Shown here: positions 1-9,121 of the stretch, in pieces
Layout of the letters: each line of letters begins with the position of its first letter
Position numbering within the stretch: the stretch's first letter is position 1
Assembly: GCA_017445845.1 (NCBI GenBank)
Contig: JAFSRY010000033.1
Location: forward strand, 1-64,000
DNA from: Prevotella sp.
Lineage (GTDB): Bacteria > Bacteroidota > Bacteroidia > Bacteroidales > Bacteroidaceae
Direction of reading: 5' to 3'
DNA: 64,000 bases
Made by a program: the position numbers and the translations under genes
The notes under the pieces: generated by a model
What the model saw: only the letters and a program-made list of their open reading frames with translations
What the model was told of the DNA's origin: nothing
Databases searched by the model: none

Positions 1-170
1 GACACAAAATCTTGCCTTTGTTGTTGCTTTGCTTCCTCTTTTTGGTTAGAAGTACATGCAGAGACTAACAAAGCAATGAATTGAAAGAGGACAATAAAGC
101 AATTGTCTCTCAAAATGTATAAATCCTTATGTTGGAATAACATGTGTCCCATTTTTTCCCCTTTTATATA
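1..170. other. AT-rich intergenic end of window
   Basis: I see no gene, hairpin or promoter that I can support here. The stretch is AT-rich with T runs near 150-165, just beyond the stop of the minus-strand ComM-type gene, which might serve as a weak transcription end. Any gene further left is outside the window. Confidence 0.4.
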
Positions 171-1718
171 TTACACCCCTCTCTCCGCCCAATCACCGCG
201 GTCCAGATTGCGATATCCGATGGCCTCGGCGATGTGCATGGTCTCCACTTTCTCTGAGCCGGCGAGGTCGGCTATGGTGCGGGCGACTTTGAGGATGCGG
301 CTATAGGCGCGAGCACTTAATCTTAATCGTTCCATGGCCATGCGGAGCATATCGAGACTCTGGGCGTCGGGCTCGGCATATTCGTGGAGCATCTTTTCGG
401 TCATCTGGGCGTTGCAGTGGATGCCCTTGTAAGGCTTGAAGCGTTCTTCCTGAATCTTTCGGGCGGCGATCACTCTCTCGCGGATGGCGGCTGAGGGTTC
501 ACCGGGCTGCATCTGTGAGAGTTGTGCGAAGGGCACGGCCTGGATCTCGCAGTGAATGTCGATGCGGTCGAGCAGGGGGCCGGAGATTTTGTTCATGTAG
601 CGTTGTATCTGTCCAGGTGTACACACGCAGTGGTGGGTGGGGTCGCCATAGTATCCGCAGGGACAGGGGTTCATGGATGCGACGAACATGAATGATGCGG
701 GGTATTCGATGCTGTACTTGGCTCGGCTGATGGTGATTTTCCTGTCTTCGAGTGGTTGTCGCAGCACTTCGAGTACGGAGCGGTTGAATTCGGGGAGCTC
801 ATCGCAGAAGAGAACTCCGTTATGTGCCAGCGATATCTCTCCTGGTTGGGGGTTGGTGCCGCCTCCTGCCAGTGCGACTTGTGAGATGGAGTGATGGGGG
901 CTTCTGAAGGGTCGTTGTGAGATGAGTGATGTGTCTTTGCTGAGTTTTCCTGCCACGGAGTGTATCTGTGTGGTCTCAAGGCTCTCGGCGAGTGTGAGTG
1001 GCGGCATGATGGATGGCAGCCGTTTGGCCATCATTGACTTTCCGGAGCCTGGGGGGCCAATCATGATGACGTTGTGTCCGCCAGCTGCTGCCACTTCGAG
1101 TGCTCGTTTGACGTTCTGCTGTCCTTTGACATCGGCGAAGTCGAGGTCGAACTGGTATTGGTGGTCGTAGAATTCCTGCCGAGTGTTGATGATGGTGGGC
1201 TCGAAGGTCTGTGTGCCGCTGAAGAAGCGGATGACATCGGCGATGTTGTCCATGCCATAGACATCGAGGTCGTTGACGACGGCGGCCTCTCTGACGTTCT
1301 GCCTGGGCACGATGAGTCCTTTGAACTTTTCTTTCCGGGCTCGTATGGCGATGGGGAGTGCTCCTTTGGCAGGCTGTAGTGAGCCGTCGAGTCCGAGTTC
1401 TCCGATCATCATGTACTGGCTGAGTTGCGACGTGTCGAGCTGGTTGTTGGCAGCGAGGATGCCGATGGCGATGGGTAGGTCGAAGCCGCTGCCTTCTTTC
1501 TTCATGTCGGCGGGCGAGAGGTTGATGATGAGGTCGGCGGTGGGCATCTTGTAGCCGTTGTTGGTGATGGCGGCCCATATACGGTCGTAGCTTTCGCGAA
1601 CGGCGGTGTCGGCCAGTCCAGAGAGTCTGAACTGTACGCCTCTGGAGAGGTTTATTTCGATGGTGATGGTTGTGGCCTCCAAGCCTACGACGGCGGCACT
1701 GAATGTCTTTACGAGCAT
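171..1718 (-). CDS. comM: YifB/ComM family Mg-chelatase-like AAA+ ATPase
   Basis: This is a full-length 515-residue YifB/ComM protein. The N-terminal ChlI-like domain (residues 1-170) precedes an AAA+ ATPase core with Walker A GPPGSGKS at 221-228, and a Mg-chelatase C-terminal domain follows. A Cys/His-rich stretch starting NPCPCG and ending HHCVC lies in the ATPase half and could bind zinc. In Haemophilus and Vibrio the family is a hexameric helicase that helps branch migration during natural transformation; its role in Bacteroidota is not settled. It sits 31 bp behind the lipoamide dehydrogenase gene, as the last gene of the gcv operon. That position probably reflects shared transcription and not shared function. 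Confidence 0.93.
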   Translation of the reverse strand: MLVKTFSAAVVGLEATTITIEINLSRGVQFRLSGLADTAVRESYDRIWAAITNNGYKMPTADLIINLSPADMKKEGSGFDLPIAIGILAANNQLDTSQLSQYMMIGELGLDGSLQPAKGALPIAIRARKEKFKGLIVPRQNVREAAVVNDLDVYGMDNIADVIRFFSGTQTFEPTIINTRQEFYDHQYQFDLDFADVKGQQNVKRALEVAAAGGHNVIMIGPPGSGKSMMAKRLPSIMPPLTLAESLETTQIHSVAGKLSKDTSLISQRPFRSPHHSISQVALAGGGTNPQPGEISLAHNGVLFCDELPEFNRSVLEVLRQPLEDRKITISRAKYSIEYPASFMFVASMNPCPCGYYGDPTHHCVCTPGQIQRYMNKISGPLLDRIDIHCEIQAVPFAQLSQMQPGEPSAAIRERVIAARKIQEERFKPYKGIHCNAQMTEKMLHEYAEPDAQSLDMLRMAMERLRLSARAYSRILKVARTIADLAGSEKVETMHIAEAIGYRNLDRGDWAERGV

Positions 1719-1749
1719 GAGAGGAATGTTGACTTTTTGCTTTTGAATG

Positions 1750-3102
1750 TTAATTCCTTGCTGTGTCCTGCAGTACTTCGGCGAGGGTGGGGTGGATGTG
1801 CACCATGTCGGCGAGTTGGCTGATGGTGACTCCGAGGTTCATCAGTGATGCCACTTCCTGCACCATGTCGGCGGCATGTGCACCGAGCACATGACAGCCA
1901 ATGATGCGGCCGGAAACGTCAGTGAGGATTTTCACCATTCCGTCGGTCTCTTCCATAGCCATTGCCTTTCCATTGGCGCGATAGTGTCCTTTCTTGCATG
2001 TATAGGACAGTCCTTGTTCCTTGCACAAGTCCTCGGTGAGTCCGACGCCTGCCACTTCGGGTGTGGTGAAAACGGCAGCGGGCATTACGTCGAGTCGGAT
2101 TCGGTCAGCACGGCAGAGGATGTGGTTTACGGCGCGGAAGCCTTGGAAGGTGGCGGCATGGGCGAGCATCTGCAGTCCGTTTACGTCGCCGATGGCGTAG
2201 AGGTGTGGGTAGCAAGCCTTCTCGGCTTCTCCCTGGTTGGGGGCGTCGGACCTCTTCACCTGCATGGTCTCGGGATTGACCCTGATGCCGCTGCGGTCGT
2301 AGAGAATGCCGGCTGCCTCGAGGTTGAGACCATCGGTGTTAGGCTTACGTCCCGTTGCCATCAGTACGAGATCGGCATCGACGGTCTGCTCCTGTCCCTT
2401 GCGTTCGAAAACGACACCTTCTGGCGTCACGCGTTTCACTGCTGACTGCATGAAGAACTCTACTCCTCGCTTCTCCAATGCTTTGCGCAGGCGTTTGGCC
2501 AGCTCGCTGTCGGTAGCAGGCAGACACTCTTTGAGGAATTCGACGACAGTCACCTTTGAGCCAAAGGCATTGAAGATAGAGGCGAACTCCATGCCGATGA
2601 CTCCTGCGCCGACGATGCAGAGCCGCTGTGGCACTTCCTTCACGTCGAGCAACTCGTTGGAGGTGACGACGTTGGGCAGGTCTACTCCCTCGATGGGCAA
2701 CATCTTGGTAATGGAGCCAGTAGCGATGATGATGTTGTCGGCGGTAAGGGTGTTGACGACAGAACCATCGCTTACGGATAATACTTCCACGGTGTTGGCA
2801 TCCTTGAAGCGGGCTTTGCCCCGGACGAAGGTGACGTTTGGCTGATTCATCAGCATCTCTACCCCTTGTCGGAGTTGTGCGGTAATCAGCTCTTTGCGTT
2901 CGATGGCTTCGGCGAGTCTGCGCTTGTCGGCCATCGCTGCATCGTGACAGAGGGATTTCGTGGGGATGCAGCCGCAGTTCAGACAGGTGCCGCCGGCATA
3001 GGCTTCCTCGATGACCGTCACCTGAAGGCCTTGCTTGGCAGCATAGTCAGCAGCCCTGTATCCTCCAGGGCCGCTGCCTATGATGATTAATGTTCCGCTC
3101 AT
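1750..3102 (-). CDS. lpdA: Dihydrolipoyl dehydrogenase (glycine cleavage L protein)
   Basis: A 450-residue FAD-dependent pyridine nucleotide-disulfide oxidoreductase. The FAD Rossmann motif GSGPGG is at residues 9-14. The redox-active disulfide lies in GGTCLNCGCIPTK (Cys40 and Cys45, with an extra Cys43). A second dinucleotide motif GAGVIGMEF binds NAD, and the C-terminal HIHPTLAE carries the catalytic His-Glu pair. It reoxidises the lipoyl arm of GcvH using NAD+. Its ATG overlaps the gcvPB stop in an ATGA (3102-3099), so the two are probably translationally coupled. The operon position makes it the dedicated L protein of glycine cleavage, though it could also serve 2-oxoacid dehydrogenases. 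Confidence 0.96.
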   Translation of the reverse strand: MSGTLIIIGSGPGGYRAADYAAKQGLQVTVIEEAYAGGTCLNCGCIPTKSLCHDAAMADKRRLAEAIERKELITAQLRQGVEMLMNQPNVTFVRGKARFKDANTVEVLSVSDGSVVNTLTADNIIIATGSITKMLPIEGVDLPNVVTSNELLDVKEVPQRLCIVGAGVIGMEFASIFNAFGSKVTVVEFLKECLPATDSELAKRLRKALEKRGVEFFMQSAVKRVTPEGVVFERKGQEQTVDADLVLMATGRKPNTDGLNLEAAGILYDRSGIRVNPETMQVKRSDAPNQGEAEKACYPHLYAIGDVNGLQMLAHAATFQGFRAVNHILCRADRIRLDVMPAAVFTTPEVAGVGLTEDLCKEQGLSYTCKKGHYRANGKAMAMEETDGMVKILTDVSGRIIGCHVLGAHAADMVQEVASLMNLGVTISQLADMVHIHPTLAEVLQDTARN

Positions 3103-4577
3103 ATACTTTTCATTTGCTTAAAGGTGAGTACGGGGCTTTTGGCTGCCAGTACGTCGTCGACGCGTCCGATGGGAGTGTCGTGAGGTGCGGTCTTCACCAT
3201 CTCCGGGTCGTTCTTAGCTTCTTCGGCAATCTTGCGCATCACGGCAATGAAGCCGTCGAGGGTTTCCTTCGACTCGTTCTCGGTAGGCTCAATCATGAGG
3301 CTCTCGTGGAAGAGCAACGGGAAGTAGATGGTGGGAGCGTGGTAGCCGTAGTCCAGCAGCCGTTTGGCCACGTCCATCGTGGTGACGCCTGTCGACTTGT
3401 CTTTCAGTCCGTCGAAGACGAACTCATGCTTGCACAGTCCTTCGATGGGGAGCTCGTAGACATCCTTCAGTGACTCTTTGATGTAGGTGGCGTTGAGGGT
3501 TGCCAGCGGACCGACCATCTTGACGTTTTCCTTACCGAGCGAGAGAATGTAGACAAAGGCTTTCACCATCACGCTGAAGTTGCCGAAGAAGGCTCCGATG
3601 GAGCCGAGCGCCTGTTCGTAGTTGCCGGTCTCTACCTCGTAGTGGTCGTCGCGTACGACGATGCGTGGGGTGGGGAGGAATGCCTCCAGTCCTTCGCGCA
3701 CGCCGACGGGACCGCTGCCCGGACCTCCTCCGCCGTGCGGTGTCGAGAAGGTCTTGTGCAGGTTGATGTGCATCACGTCGAAGCCCATGTCGCCGGGTCG
3801 GCACTCACCGAGCATCGGGTTGAGGTTGGCTCCGTCGTAGTACATCAGACCGCCGCAGTCGTGGACTAGTTTTGTAATCTCGGGAATGGCGTGTTCGAAA
3901 ATGCCCAGAGTGTTGGGGTTCGTCATCATCATGGCCGCCACCTCGTTGCCCCATTCGGCGATGAGTATCTTGAGGTCTTCAACGTCGACTGTTCCGTCAG
4001 GCCGACTCTTCACCTCGACGACTTCCAGTCCGCAGACGGCAGCCGAAGCGGGATTGGTGCCGTGGGCAGAGTCGGGGATAAGCACTTTCGTGCGCTTGTC
4101 GTCGTTGCGACTCATGTGGTAGGCACGGATGACCATTAGTCCTGTCAGTTCACCATGTGCTCCGGCGCAGGGGTTGAGGGTGAACTCCTTCAGGCCGGTG
4201 AGCTCAGAGAGCATGTTCTGCAGGCAGTAGTAGAGGTGGAGGGCGTGTTGGCAGGTGTCGGCAGGCTGCAGGGGGTGCAGTCCGGCGAAGGTCTTCAGGG
4301 CTGCCAGCTCTTCGTTGATGATGGGGTTGTACTTCATCGTGCAGGAGCCCAGCGGATAGAAGCCGTCGTTGACACCGAAGTTGTTGTGGCTCAGATTGGT
4401 ATAATGGCGCACCACCGTCAGTTCGTCGCATTCGGGCAGCTGTGCGTCTTCCTTGCGCTTCAAGCCTTCTGGCAGTTCGTCGAGCGTGTGGCCGAAGGCG
4501 TTCTTGGGAAGCGAATATCCTTTACGTCCTGGTTTCGAGAGTTCGAAGATCAGGTTTCCATAGAGTCGGTTGTTCAT
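3099..4577 (-). CDS. gcvPB: Glycine dehydrogenase (decarboxylating) subunit 2
   Basis: A 492-residue P-protein subunit 2, the PLP-carrying half of the split glycine decarboxylase. The PLP lysine is K275 in INLHKTFSTPHGGGGPG. The GSCTMKYNP motif near residue 80 is typical. With GcvPA it decarboxylates glycine and passes the aminomethyl group to lipoyl-GcvH. The frame stays open far upstream to 5072, but that part only mirrors gcvPA. The ATG at 4577 is chosen because it gives the normal N-terminus (MNNRLYGN) and overlaps the gcvPA stop as ATGA (4577-4574). Confidence 0.96.
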   Translation of the reverse strand: MNNRLYGNLIFELSKPGRKGYSLPKNAFGHTLDELPEGLKRKEDAQLPECDELTVVRHYTNLSHNNFGVNDGFYPLGSCTMKYNPIINEELAALKTFAGLHPLQPADTCQHALHLYYCLQNMLSELTGLKEFTLNPCAGAHGELTGLMVIRAYHMSRNDDKRTKVLIPDSAHGTNPASAAVCGLEVVEVKSRPDGTVDVEDLKILIAEWGNEVAAMMMTNPNTLGIFEHAIPEITKLVHDCGGLMYYDGANLNPMLGECRPGDMGFDVMHINLHKTFSTPHGGGGPGSGPVGVREGLEAFLPTPRIVVRDDHYEVETGNYEQALGSIGAFFGNFSVMVKAFVYILSLGKENVKMVGPLATLNATYIKESLKDVYELPIEGLCKHEFVFDGLKDKSTGVTTMDVAKRLLDYGYHAPTIYFPLLFHESLMIEPTENESKETLDGFIAVMRKIAEEAKNDPEMVKTAPHDTPIGRVDDVLAAKSPVLTFKQMKSI

Positions 4578-5911
4578 GCTTGGTCCTCCTTGATCTGCTT
4601 GATTAAGTCCACAAATTCGTCGATGTCTTCCTTCGAGCGTTGCTCGGTGACGGCAAACATGAGCGTGTGTGCGTCGACCTTCACGCCTGCCATGAAGCCG
4701 TTGTCGGCACATTCGGCCTGCAGGGCATCGATGTCGCCGTCGTAGGTCACGCAGAACTCGTTGAAGAACGGCTGGTTGTATTTCAGTTTGAACCACCCAG
4801 TCTTGATGAGTTCCTCGCAGAGGTAGTGTGCGCCGGCATAGGAGAGTTCGGCGGCTTCCTTCACGCCCTGTCGGCCCATCACCGATAGGTAGATGGTCAC
4901 ATAGAGTGCCATGAGGCTCTGGTTGGAACAGATGTTCGACGTTGCCTTCTGTCGGCGGATGTGCTGTTCGCGTGCTTGCAGTGTCAATACGAAGGCCCGT
5001 TGTCCGCGATTGTCCTTGGTCATGCCGACGATGCGTCCCGGCATTTTGCGCATGAGTTTCTCCGTCACGCACATATATCCCACACCAGGACCTCCGAACG
5101 ACATCGGGATGCCCAGCGACTGTCCGTCACCCACGGCAATGTCGGCACCCCATTCGGCGGGAGTCTTCAGCACGGCCAGGTCGGCAGCGATACTATTTAT
5201 AATAAGGAGTGCCTTCTGCTCATGGGCAGCATCGGCAAATCCTGTGAAGTCTTCGATGATGCCGTAGTAGTTGGGAGCCTGCACGACAACGCCTGCCACA
5301 CCGCCGGCCTGTAGCTTCTGCAACATGTCGTCGCGGTCGGTGACACCGTCTTTCTCGGCAATCAGCTCAATCTTGATGCCGTGATACTTGGCATAAGTCT
5401 CCACGACGCGCAGCACCTTCGGGTCGACGGTCTTGCTGACCAACACCGTGTCTGCCTTCTTGGCATTGCCGAAAGCCATCATCACAGCCTCGGCCGTTGC
5501 CGTTGCCCCGTCGTACAGAGAGGCATTGGAGATGTCCATGCCCGTCAGCTCAGCCATCATCGACTGATACTCGAAGATGTAGTGCAGGGTGCCTTGCGAG
5601 ATTTCAGCCTGATAGGGCGTGTAGGAGGTGAGGAATTCGGATCGCTGGATGATGTTCTGCACGACCGAGGGAGCATAGTGGTCGTAGACACCGGCACCGG
5701 CGAAGACTTTCAGCGGTGAGCCAATCTCAGCCAGCTCGTCGAAGAGCTTTCTGACTTCCACCTCGCTGAGTGCTTCGGGCAGGTTGTATTCCTTTCTGAA
5801 GCGGATGGCCTCGGGAATGTCGGCATAAAGGTCGTCGAGCGATTTCACGCCCGACACCTTCAGCATCTCCCGCAAGTCATCCTCGGTATGAGGAAAGAAC
5901 TTATACGTCAT
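4574..5911 (-). CDS. gcvPA: Glycine dehydrogenase (decarboxylating) subunit 1
   Basis: A 445-residue P-protein subunit 1, the fold partner without the PLP lysine. The start MTYKFFPHTEDD gives the family's usual length; the frame is open up to 6022 but that extension overlaps gcvH. Recognisable features include the tyrosine-rich SYTPYQAEISQGTLHYIFEYQ segment (residues ~110-130, beginning SYTPYQAEIS) and the glycine-rich SFGGPGVGYM motif. It lies 13 bp after gcvH and overlaps gcvPB by 4 bp, so the two subunits should be made in equal amounts. Confidence 0.95.
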   Translation of the reverse strand: MTYKFFPHTEDDLREMLKVSGVKSLDDLYADIPEAIRFRKEYNLPEALSEVEVRKLFDELAEIGSPLKVFAGAGVYDHYAPSVVQNIIQRSEFLTSYTPYQAEISQGTLHYIFEYQSMMAELTGMDISNASLYDGATATAEAVMMAFGNAKKADTVLVSKTVDPKVLRVVETYAKYHGIKIELIAEKDGVTDRDDMLQKLQAGGVAGVVVQAPNYYGIIEDFTGFADAAHEQKALLIINSIAADLAVLKTPAEWGADIAVGDGQSLGIPMSFGGPGVGYMCVTEKLMRKMPGRIVGMTKDNRGQRAFVLTLQAREQHIRRQKATSNICSNQSLMALYVTIYLSVMGRQGVKEAAELSYAGAHYLCEELIKTGWFKLKYNQPFFNEFCVTYDGDIDALQAECADNGFMAGVKVDAHTLMFAVTEQRSKEDIDEFVDLIKQIKEDQA

Positions 5912-5924
5912 AGTCTTTTGTCTC

Positions 5925-6302
5925 TTATTTGCAGCAGGCTTCGTAGGCAGCAGCATCCATGAGGTTGTCGAGTTCGCTCTTGTCGCTGAGCTGCACCTTG
6001 ATGATCCAGTTTTCGAAGGCATCCTTGTTGAGCAGTTCGGGCTCGTCCTCGAGGGCTTCGTTCACTTCGACGACGGTGCCGCTGACGGGCGAGATGAGGT
6101 CGCTGGCGGCCTTCACACTCTCCACGGCGCCAAACTCTTCGCCGGCTGTCACTTCGTCGTCAACCTCGGGGACATCGACGTAGACCACGTTACCCAGAGC
6201 GTGCTGGGCGTAGTCGGTGATACCAACAAAACCAAATTCTCCTTCTACACGAACATACTCGTGTGACTCTGAGTAGTAGAGTCCTTCAATTACTTTTGCC
6301 AT
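5925..6302 (-). CDS. gcvH: Glycine cleavage system H protein
   Basis: A 125-residue lipoyl carrier protein of normal length. The lipoylated lysine is K64 in the motif VESVKAASDL. It shuttles the aminomethyl group from the P protein to the T protein and the reduced lipoyl group to the L protein. A 174-bp stretch with three hairpins separates it from the upstream LplA-GcvT gene. The protein that attaches its lipoyl group is therefore encoded directly upstream in the same operon. Confidence 0.96.
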   Translation of the reverse strand: MAKVIEGLYYSESHEYVRVEGEFGFVGITDYAQHALGNVVYVDVPEVDDEVTAGEEFGAVESVKAASDLISPVSGTVVEVNEALEDEPELLNKDAFENWIIKVQLSDKSELDNLMDAAAYEACCK

Positions 6303-6315
6303 AATGTTTAAAGAA

Positions 6316-6469
6316 GTCCCTCCTGACCTCTTCCCCTTTAGTCCCCTCGGTTTCCGAGGGGCTGAAATCTCAAGGGGGAGGAGGGCCTGCCGGTTTGTGG
6401 AGGGTTGGCAGGCGAGTTGTTATTTAACTTTTAAATCGTCTCACCCTCAACCCTCTCCAAGGGGAGAGG
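6316..6469. repeat. Three tandem GC-rich hairpins between lplA-gcvT and gcvH
   Basis: Three separate inverted repeats lie in one gap. CCCCTCGG (6343-6350) pairs with CCGAGGGG (6354-6361) and imperfect outer arms extend it to about 6316-6385. GCCTGCC (6385-6391) pairs with GGCAGGC (6407-6413). CCTCTCC (6452-6458) pairs with GGAGAGG (6463-6469). Within an operon they may act as RNA-processing or attenuation structures, setting gcvH output apart from lplA-gcvT. The same CCCTCTCC style recurs near 9199 and 34880. Confidence 0.7.
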
Positions 6470-6476
6470 AGAGTGA

Positions 6477-8546
6477 TTATTTCTTATAGTGCTTGTCGTA
6501 GAAGCGTTTCTTCACCACCTTTCCCGGGAAGGTCTTCTTACGAATTTGTATCAGTACGGGCGTGTCTAGCTTACCGAAGGCAGCATCGATGAGGGCCATG
6601 CAGACGCTCTTGTCCGTAGAGATAGTGTGGTAGCCGGTGGTCACCTCGCCAATCTTCGCGCCGTCCATGTTCAGCACGTCATAGCCGTGGCGGGGGATGG
6701 CCTTGTCGGCCAGTTCGATGCCTACGACCCGCTGCTTCGGGCCCTCAGCCTTCTGCCGGGCGAGTGCTTCCTTGCCGATGAACTCCGGCTTGTCGAACTT
6801 GCAGAACATCGACAGACCCGCCATGACGGGGGTGATGTCGGCAGAGAGCTCGTCGCCATAGAGCGGCAGCCCCACTTCGAAACGCAGGGTGTCGCGGCAT
6901 CCGAGTCCACAGGGTTTGCAGCGACCCGAGGCGATGAGTTTGTCCCAGGCGTCCCGAATGAACCGATGGGAGCCATAGATCTCGAAGCCATCCTCGCCCG
7001 TGTAGCCTGTGCGTGATACGATGATGGTCTCGCCGGCTGTGTCGAGCGTCTTGGCCGTATAGAACACCAGTTCCTTGCAAGCCAGCCCGAGCACTTCTTC
7101 CACCACGGCCTCGGCCTGCGGTCCCTGCACGGCCAGCTGGCCGTAGTAGTCACTCTGGTGGTCGAGCGTGATGTCGAAGCCTTCCGTCTGTTGCTTCATC
7201 CAGTCTACATCCTTGTCGATGTTGGCAGCGTTGATGACGAGGAAGAAGTCCCCTTCGCCCATCTTGTAGACAAGCAGGTCGTCGACTGTTCCGCCGTCGG
7301 GATAGCACATCATACCGTAGTAAATCTGGCCCTTGGGGGCGTCGGTCACATCGTTGGTGAAGATGTGGTTCACATAGCGTTCGGCATCACGACCCGTAAC
7401 GCGCACTTCGCCCATGTGGCTGACGTCGAAGACACCGCAGGCCTGGCGTACGGCGGTGTGTTCGTCGACGATGTTTGTGTACTGGATGGGCATGTCGAAG
7501 CCGCCGAAGGGCGAGATAAGAGCTCCGAGAGCTACATGTTTGTCGTAAAGACAGGTTTTTTTATTTTCCATGATTTGCAGTAATATATTTATGAAATCTT
7601 CTTTTTTCAGGTTCATCACGATGTCGTCGAGGCGGTCGGGCAGGGCGGCGGCGATGTGTTCCTTGTCGAAGGGCACGTTGCGCAGGGGGTTGAGCACGCC
7701 GTTGTCGATGTCGCCCGTGAGGAAGTAGTCTCCCATCATGTTGACCGACTTGATGACGTTGTTCTTCAGTTCGAGGCGCACCTCCAGTTCGCCGACACCT
7801 TCTATGCGGCCCTTGCGGATGAGCGAGTAGCGTGGATTGTGTCCGTAGATGAACTCCTCGCTGAGGTATTCGCGTTCGATGGCTTCAATCTCGCGGATGT
7901 CCTCGGCGGTCAGCGTCAGCACGCTGTCACAGAGGTTCCGGCGGACAAAGTCTATAAACTCTTCGAGCGAAAGGTCGGTGTAGTCCTTCAACAGGGCGAT
8001 GTGCTGCCTTACGCTCTGCACACCCTTAGAGAGGAGTTTACCGTCGCTCGGTGTGATGGCACCCACCATGTGCTGCATGTTCGTGTCGTAGAGCATGGTG
8101 CCGTGAACGATGCTTCGTCCCGGCACATGATAGAAAGCATTTCCTGATACCTTGCGCCCGTCGATGAGGATGTCGTTGCGCCCCGTCGCCCTGGCGTCGA
8201 TGCCCAGCCGACAGAGCACCAGCGCCACGAGGTTGACATAGCGGTTGAAGGTCAGCGATACGTTCTCGTCCTTCGTGACGTACGAGAACATCACGTTCGA
8301 ACGGTCCGCATACACACAGCCGCCACCGCTCTTGCGGCGGTAGGTCTCGATGTTGTGCGAGCGGCAATAGTCGATGTTCACTTCGTTTTCAATCAGCTGG
8401 TTCCGACCGAAGATTACACTGGGATTGACCTGCCACATGAAGAAAGCCTCGTCGAGGTCCATGTGGCGTGCCACATGTTCTTCCGTCGCCAGATAGAAGC
8501 TCAGGCGGCGTATGGTATCGGTTTCGGGCAGTGCGATATAAATCAT
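6477..8546 (-). CDS. Lipoate-protein ligase / aminomethyltransferase fusion (LplA-GcvT)
   Basis: One uninterrupted frame encodes two complete enzymes. From the MIYIALPETD start (8546), the first ~325 residues are a lipoate-protein ligase with RRKSGGGCVY and the catalytic lysine in NDILIDGRKVSGN. The rest, from MENKKTCLYD (ATG at 7571), is a full GcvT T-protein with FDVSHMGEV and RTGYTGEDGFEIY. The ligase domain ends in a normal LplA tail (FINILLQI) and GcvT follows without a linker, as if only a stop codon had been lost. LplA would attach lipoate to GcvH, and GcvT releases methylene-THF and ammonia. The upstream ATG at 8597 is rejected because it lies ahead of the -7 box (8585-8592). Internal initiation at 7571, giving separate GcvT, is possible. 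Confidence 0.9.
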   Translation of the reverse strand: MIYIALPETDTIRRLSFYLATEEHVARHMDLDEAFFMWQVNPSVIFGRNQLIENEVNIDYCRSHNIETYRRKSGGGCVYADRSNVMFSYVTKDENVSLTFNRYVNLVALVLCRLGIDARATGRNDILIDGRKVSGNAFYHVPGRSIVHGTMLYDTNMQHMVGAITPSDGKLLSKGVQSVRQHIALLKDYTDLSLEEFIDFVRRNLCDSVLTLTAEDIREIEAIEREYLSEEFIYGHNPRYSLIRKGRIEGVGELEVRLELKNNVIKSVNMMGDYFLTGDIDNGVLNPLRNVPFDKEHIAAALPDRLDDIVMNLKKEDFINILLQIMENKKTCLYDKHVALGALISPFGGFDMPIQYTNIVDEHTAVRQACGVFDVSHMGEVRVTGRDAERYVNHIFTNDVTDAPKGQIYYGMMCYPDGGTVDDLLVYKMGEGDFFLVINAANIDKDVDWMKQQTEGFDITLDHQSDYYGQLAVQGPQAEAVVEEVLGLACKELVFYTAKTLDTAGETIIVSRTGYTGEDGFEIYGSHRFIRDAWDKLIASGRCKPCGLGCRDTLRFEVGLPLYGDELSADITPVMAGLSMFCKFDKPEFIGKEALARQKAEGPKQRVVGIELADKAIPRHGYDVLNMDGAKIGEVTTGYHTISTDKSVCMALIDAAFGKLDTPVLIQIRKKTFPGKVVKKRFYDKHYKK

Positions 8547-8584
8547 GCTACTACAGGTGTGACCACTATGTCGGTTAACATCTG

Positions 8585-8616
8585 CAAATTTACGCAATCT
8601 TTATCGAACAACCAAA
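8585..8616 (-). promoter_or_regulatory. Promoter of the gcv operon
   Basis: Read on the minus strand, TTTG (8616-8613) is followed by 20 bp and then TAAATTTG (8592-8585), a good Bacteroidota -33/-7 pair. The implied leader to the 8546 start is only ~35 nt. That leaves no room for a glycine riboswitch. Confidence 0.75.
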
Positions 8617-8914
8617 AAAAAGAGCGAAAAAAAGCAGCTGGCATACCGCCTCTGATACACTTTTCCTTTCATTGACGAGTCGGCAGGGGCTTTGCCCCCA
8701 TCTGTCTTCGACGCACTTTATGTCGTACTTAAAATTCAGAATTATCTTGACAAAAGGCCTCTCAAAACTGAATTTTTTGCGAAACATTTCGATATTTGGC
8801 AGAAAAACATGAAATTTTCCGTGGCTTTCTGTAAGGCTTTGAGAATGAGTCGTTTGTGAGCTTTCGTCAGGCGAAGACGGTCTTTCGTCCTTGCCGATAA
8901 GCAGAAGTGCAAAA

Positions 8915-8955
8915 GTAAAATAGCCTATTTTACCGACCAAAATAGGCTATTTTAC
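8915..8955. repeat. Perfect 17-bp inverted repeat
   Basis: GTAAAATAGCCTATTTT (8915-8931) and its exact reverse complement (8939-8955) flank the 7-bp spacer ACCGACC. Each arm is itself almost palindromic, so it could fold either as one long hairpin or as two small ones. Confidence 0.9.
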
Positions 8956-9121
8956 TCTGCAAATTAAGTTATTTTACAGTGTCGATAGGTACAATCGTGA
9001 CCTTGTTTTCAGCCTTTCGGCACCTTCAACTCTATGTTTCGACGGTTTCGGTTGGTAGAAATCTCCTGATGATTGTTCGTTTTCGGAATTCTTTTTTCTG
9101 GTTCATCTTCACGCCGATACC

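Noticed and set aside
4578..5072. N-terminal extension of gcvPB to a 657-residue protein
   Set aside because: The extension is out-of-frame reading of gcvPA and lacks family similarity. The ATG at 4577 gives the normal start and an ATGA overlap.
8547..8584. Glycine riboswitch before the gcv operon
   Set aside because: The promoter leaves only ~35 nt of leader, too little for a riboswitch.
8590..8940. 116-codon minus-strand frame ahead of the gcv operon
   Set aside because: It overlaps the gcv promoter, has no recognisable domain and ends in composition-driven residues.
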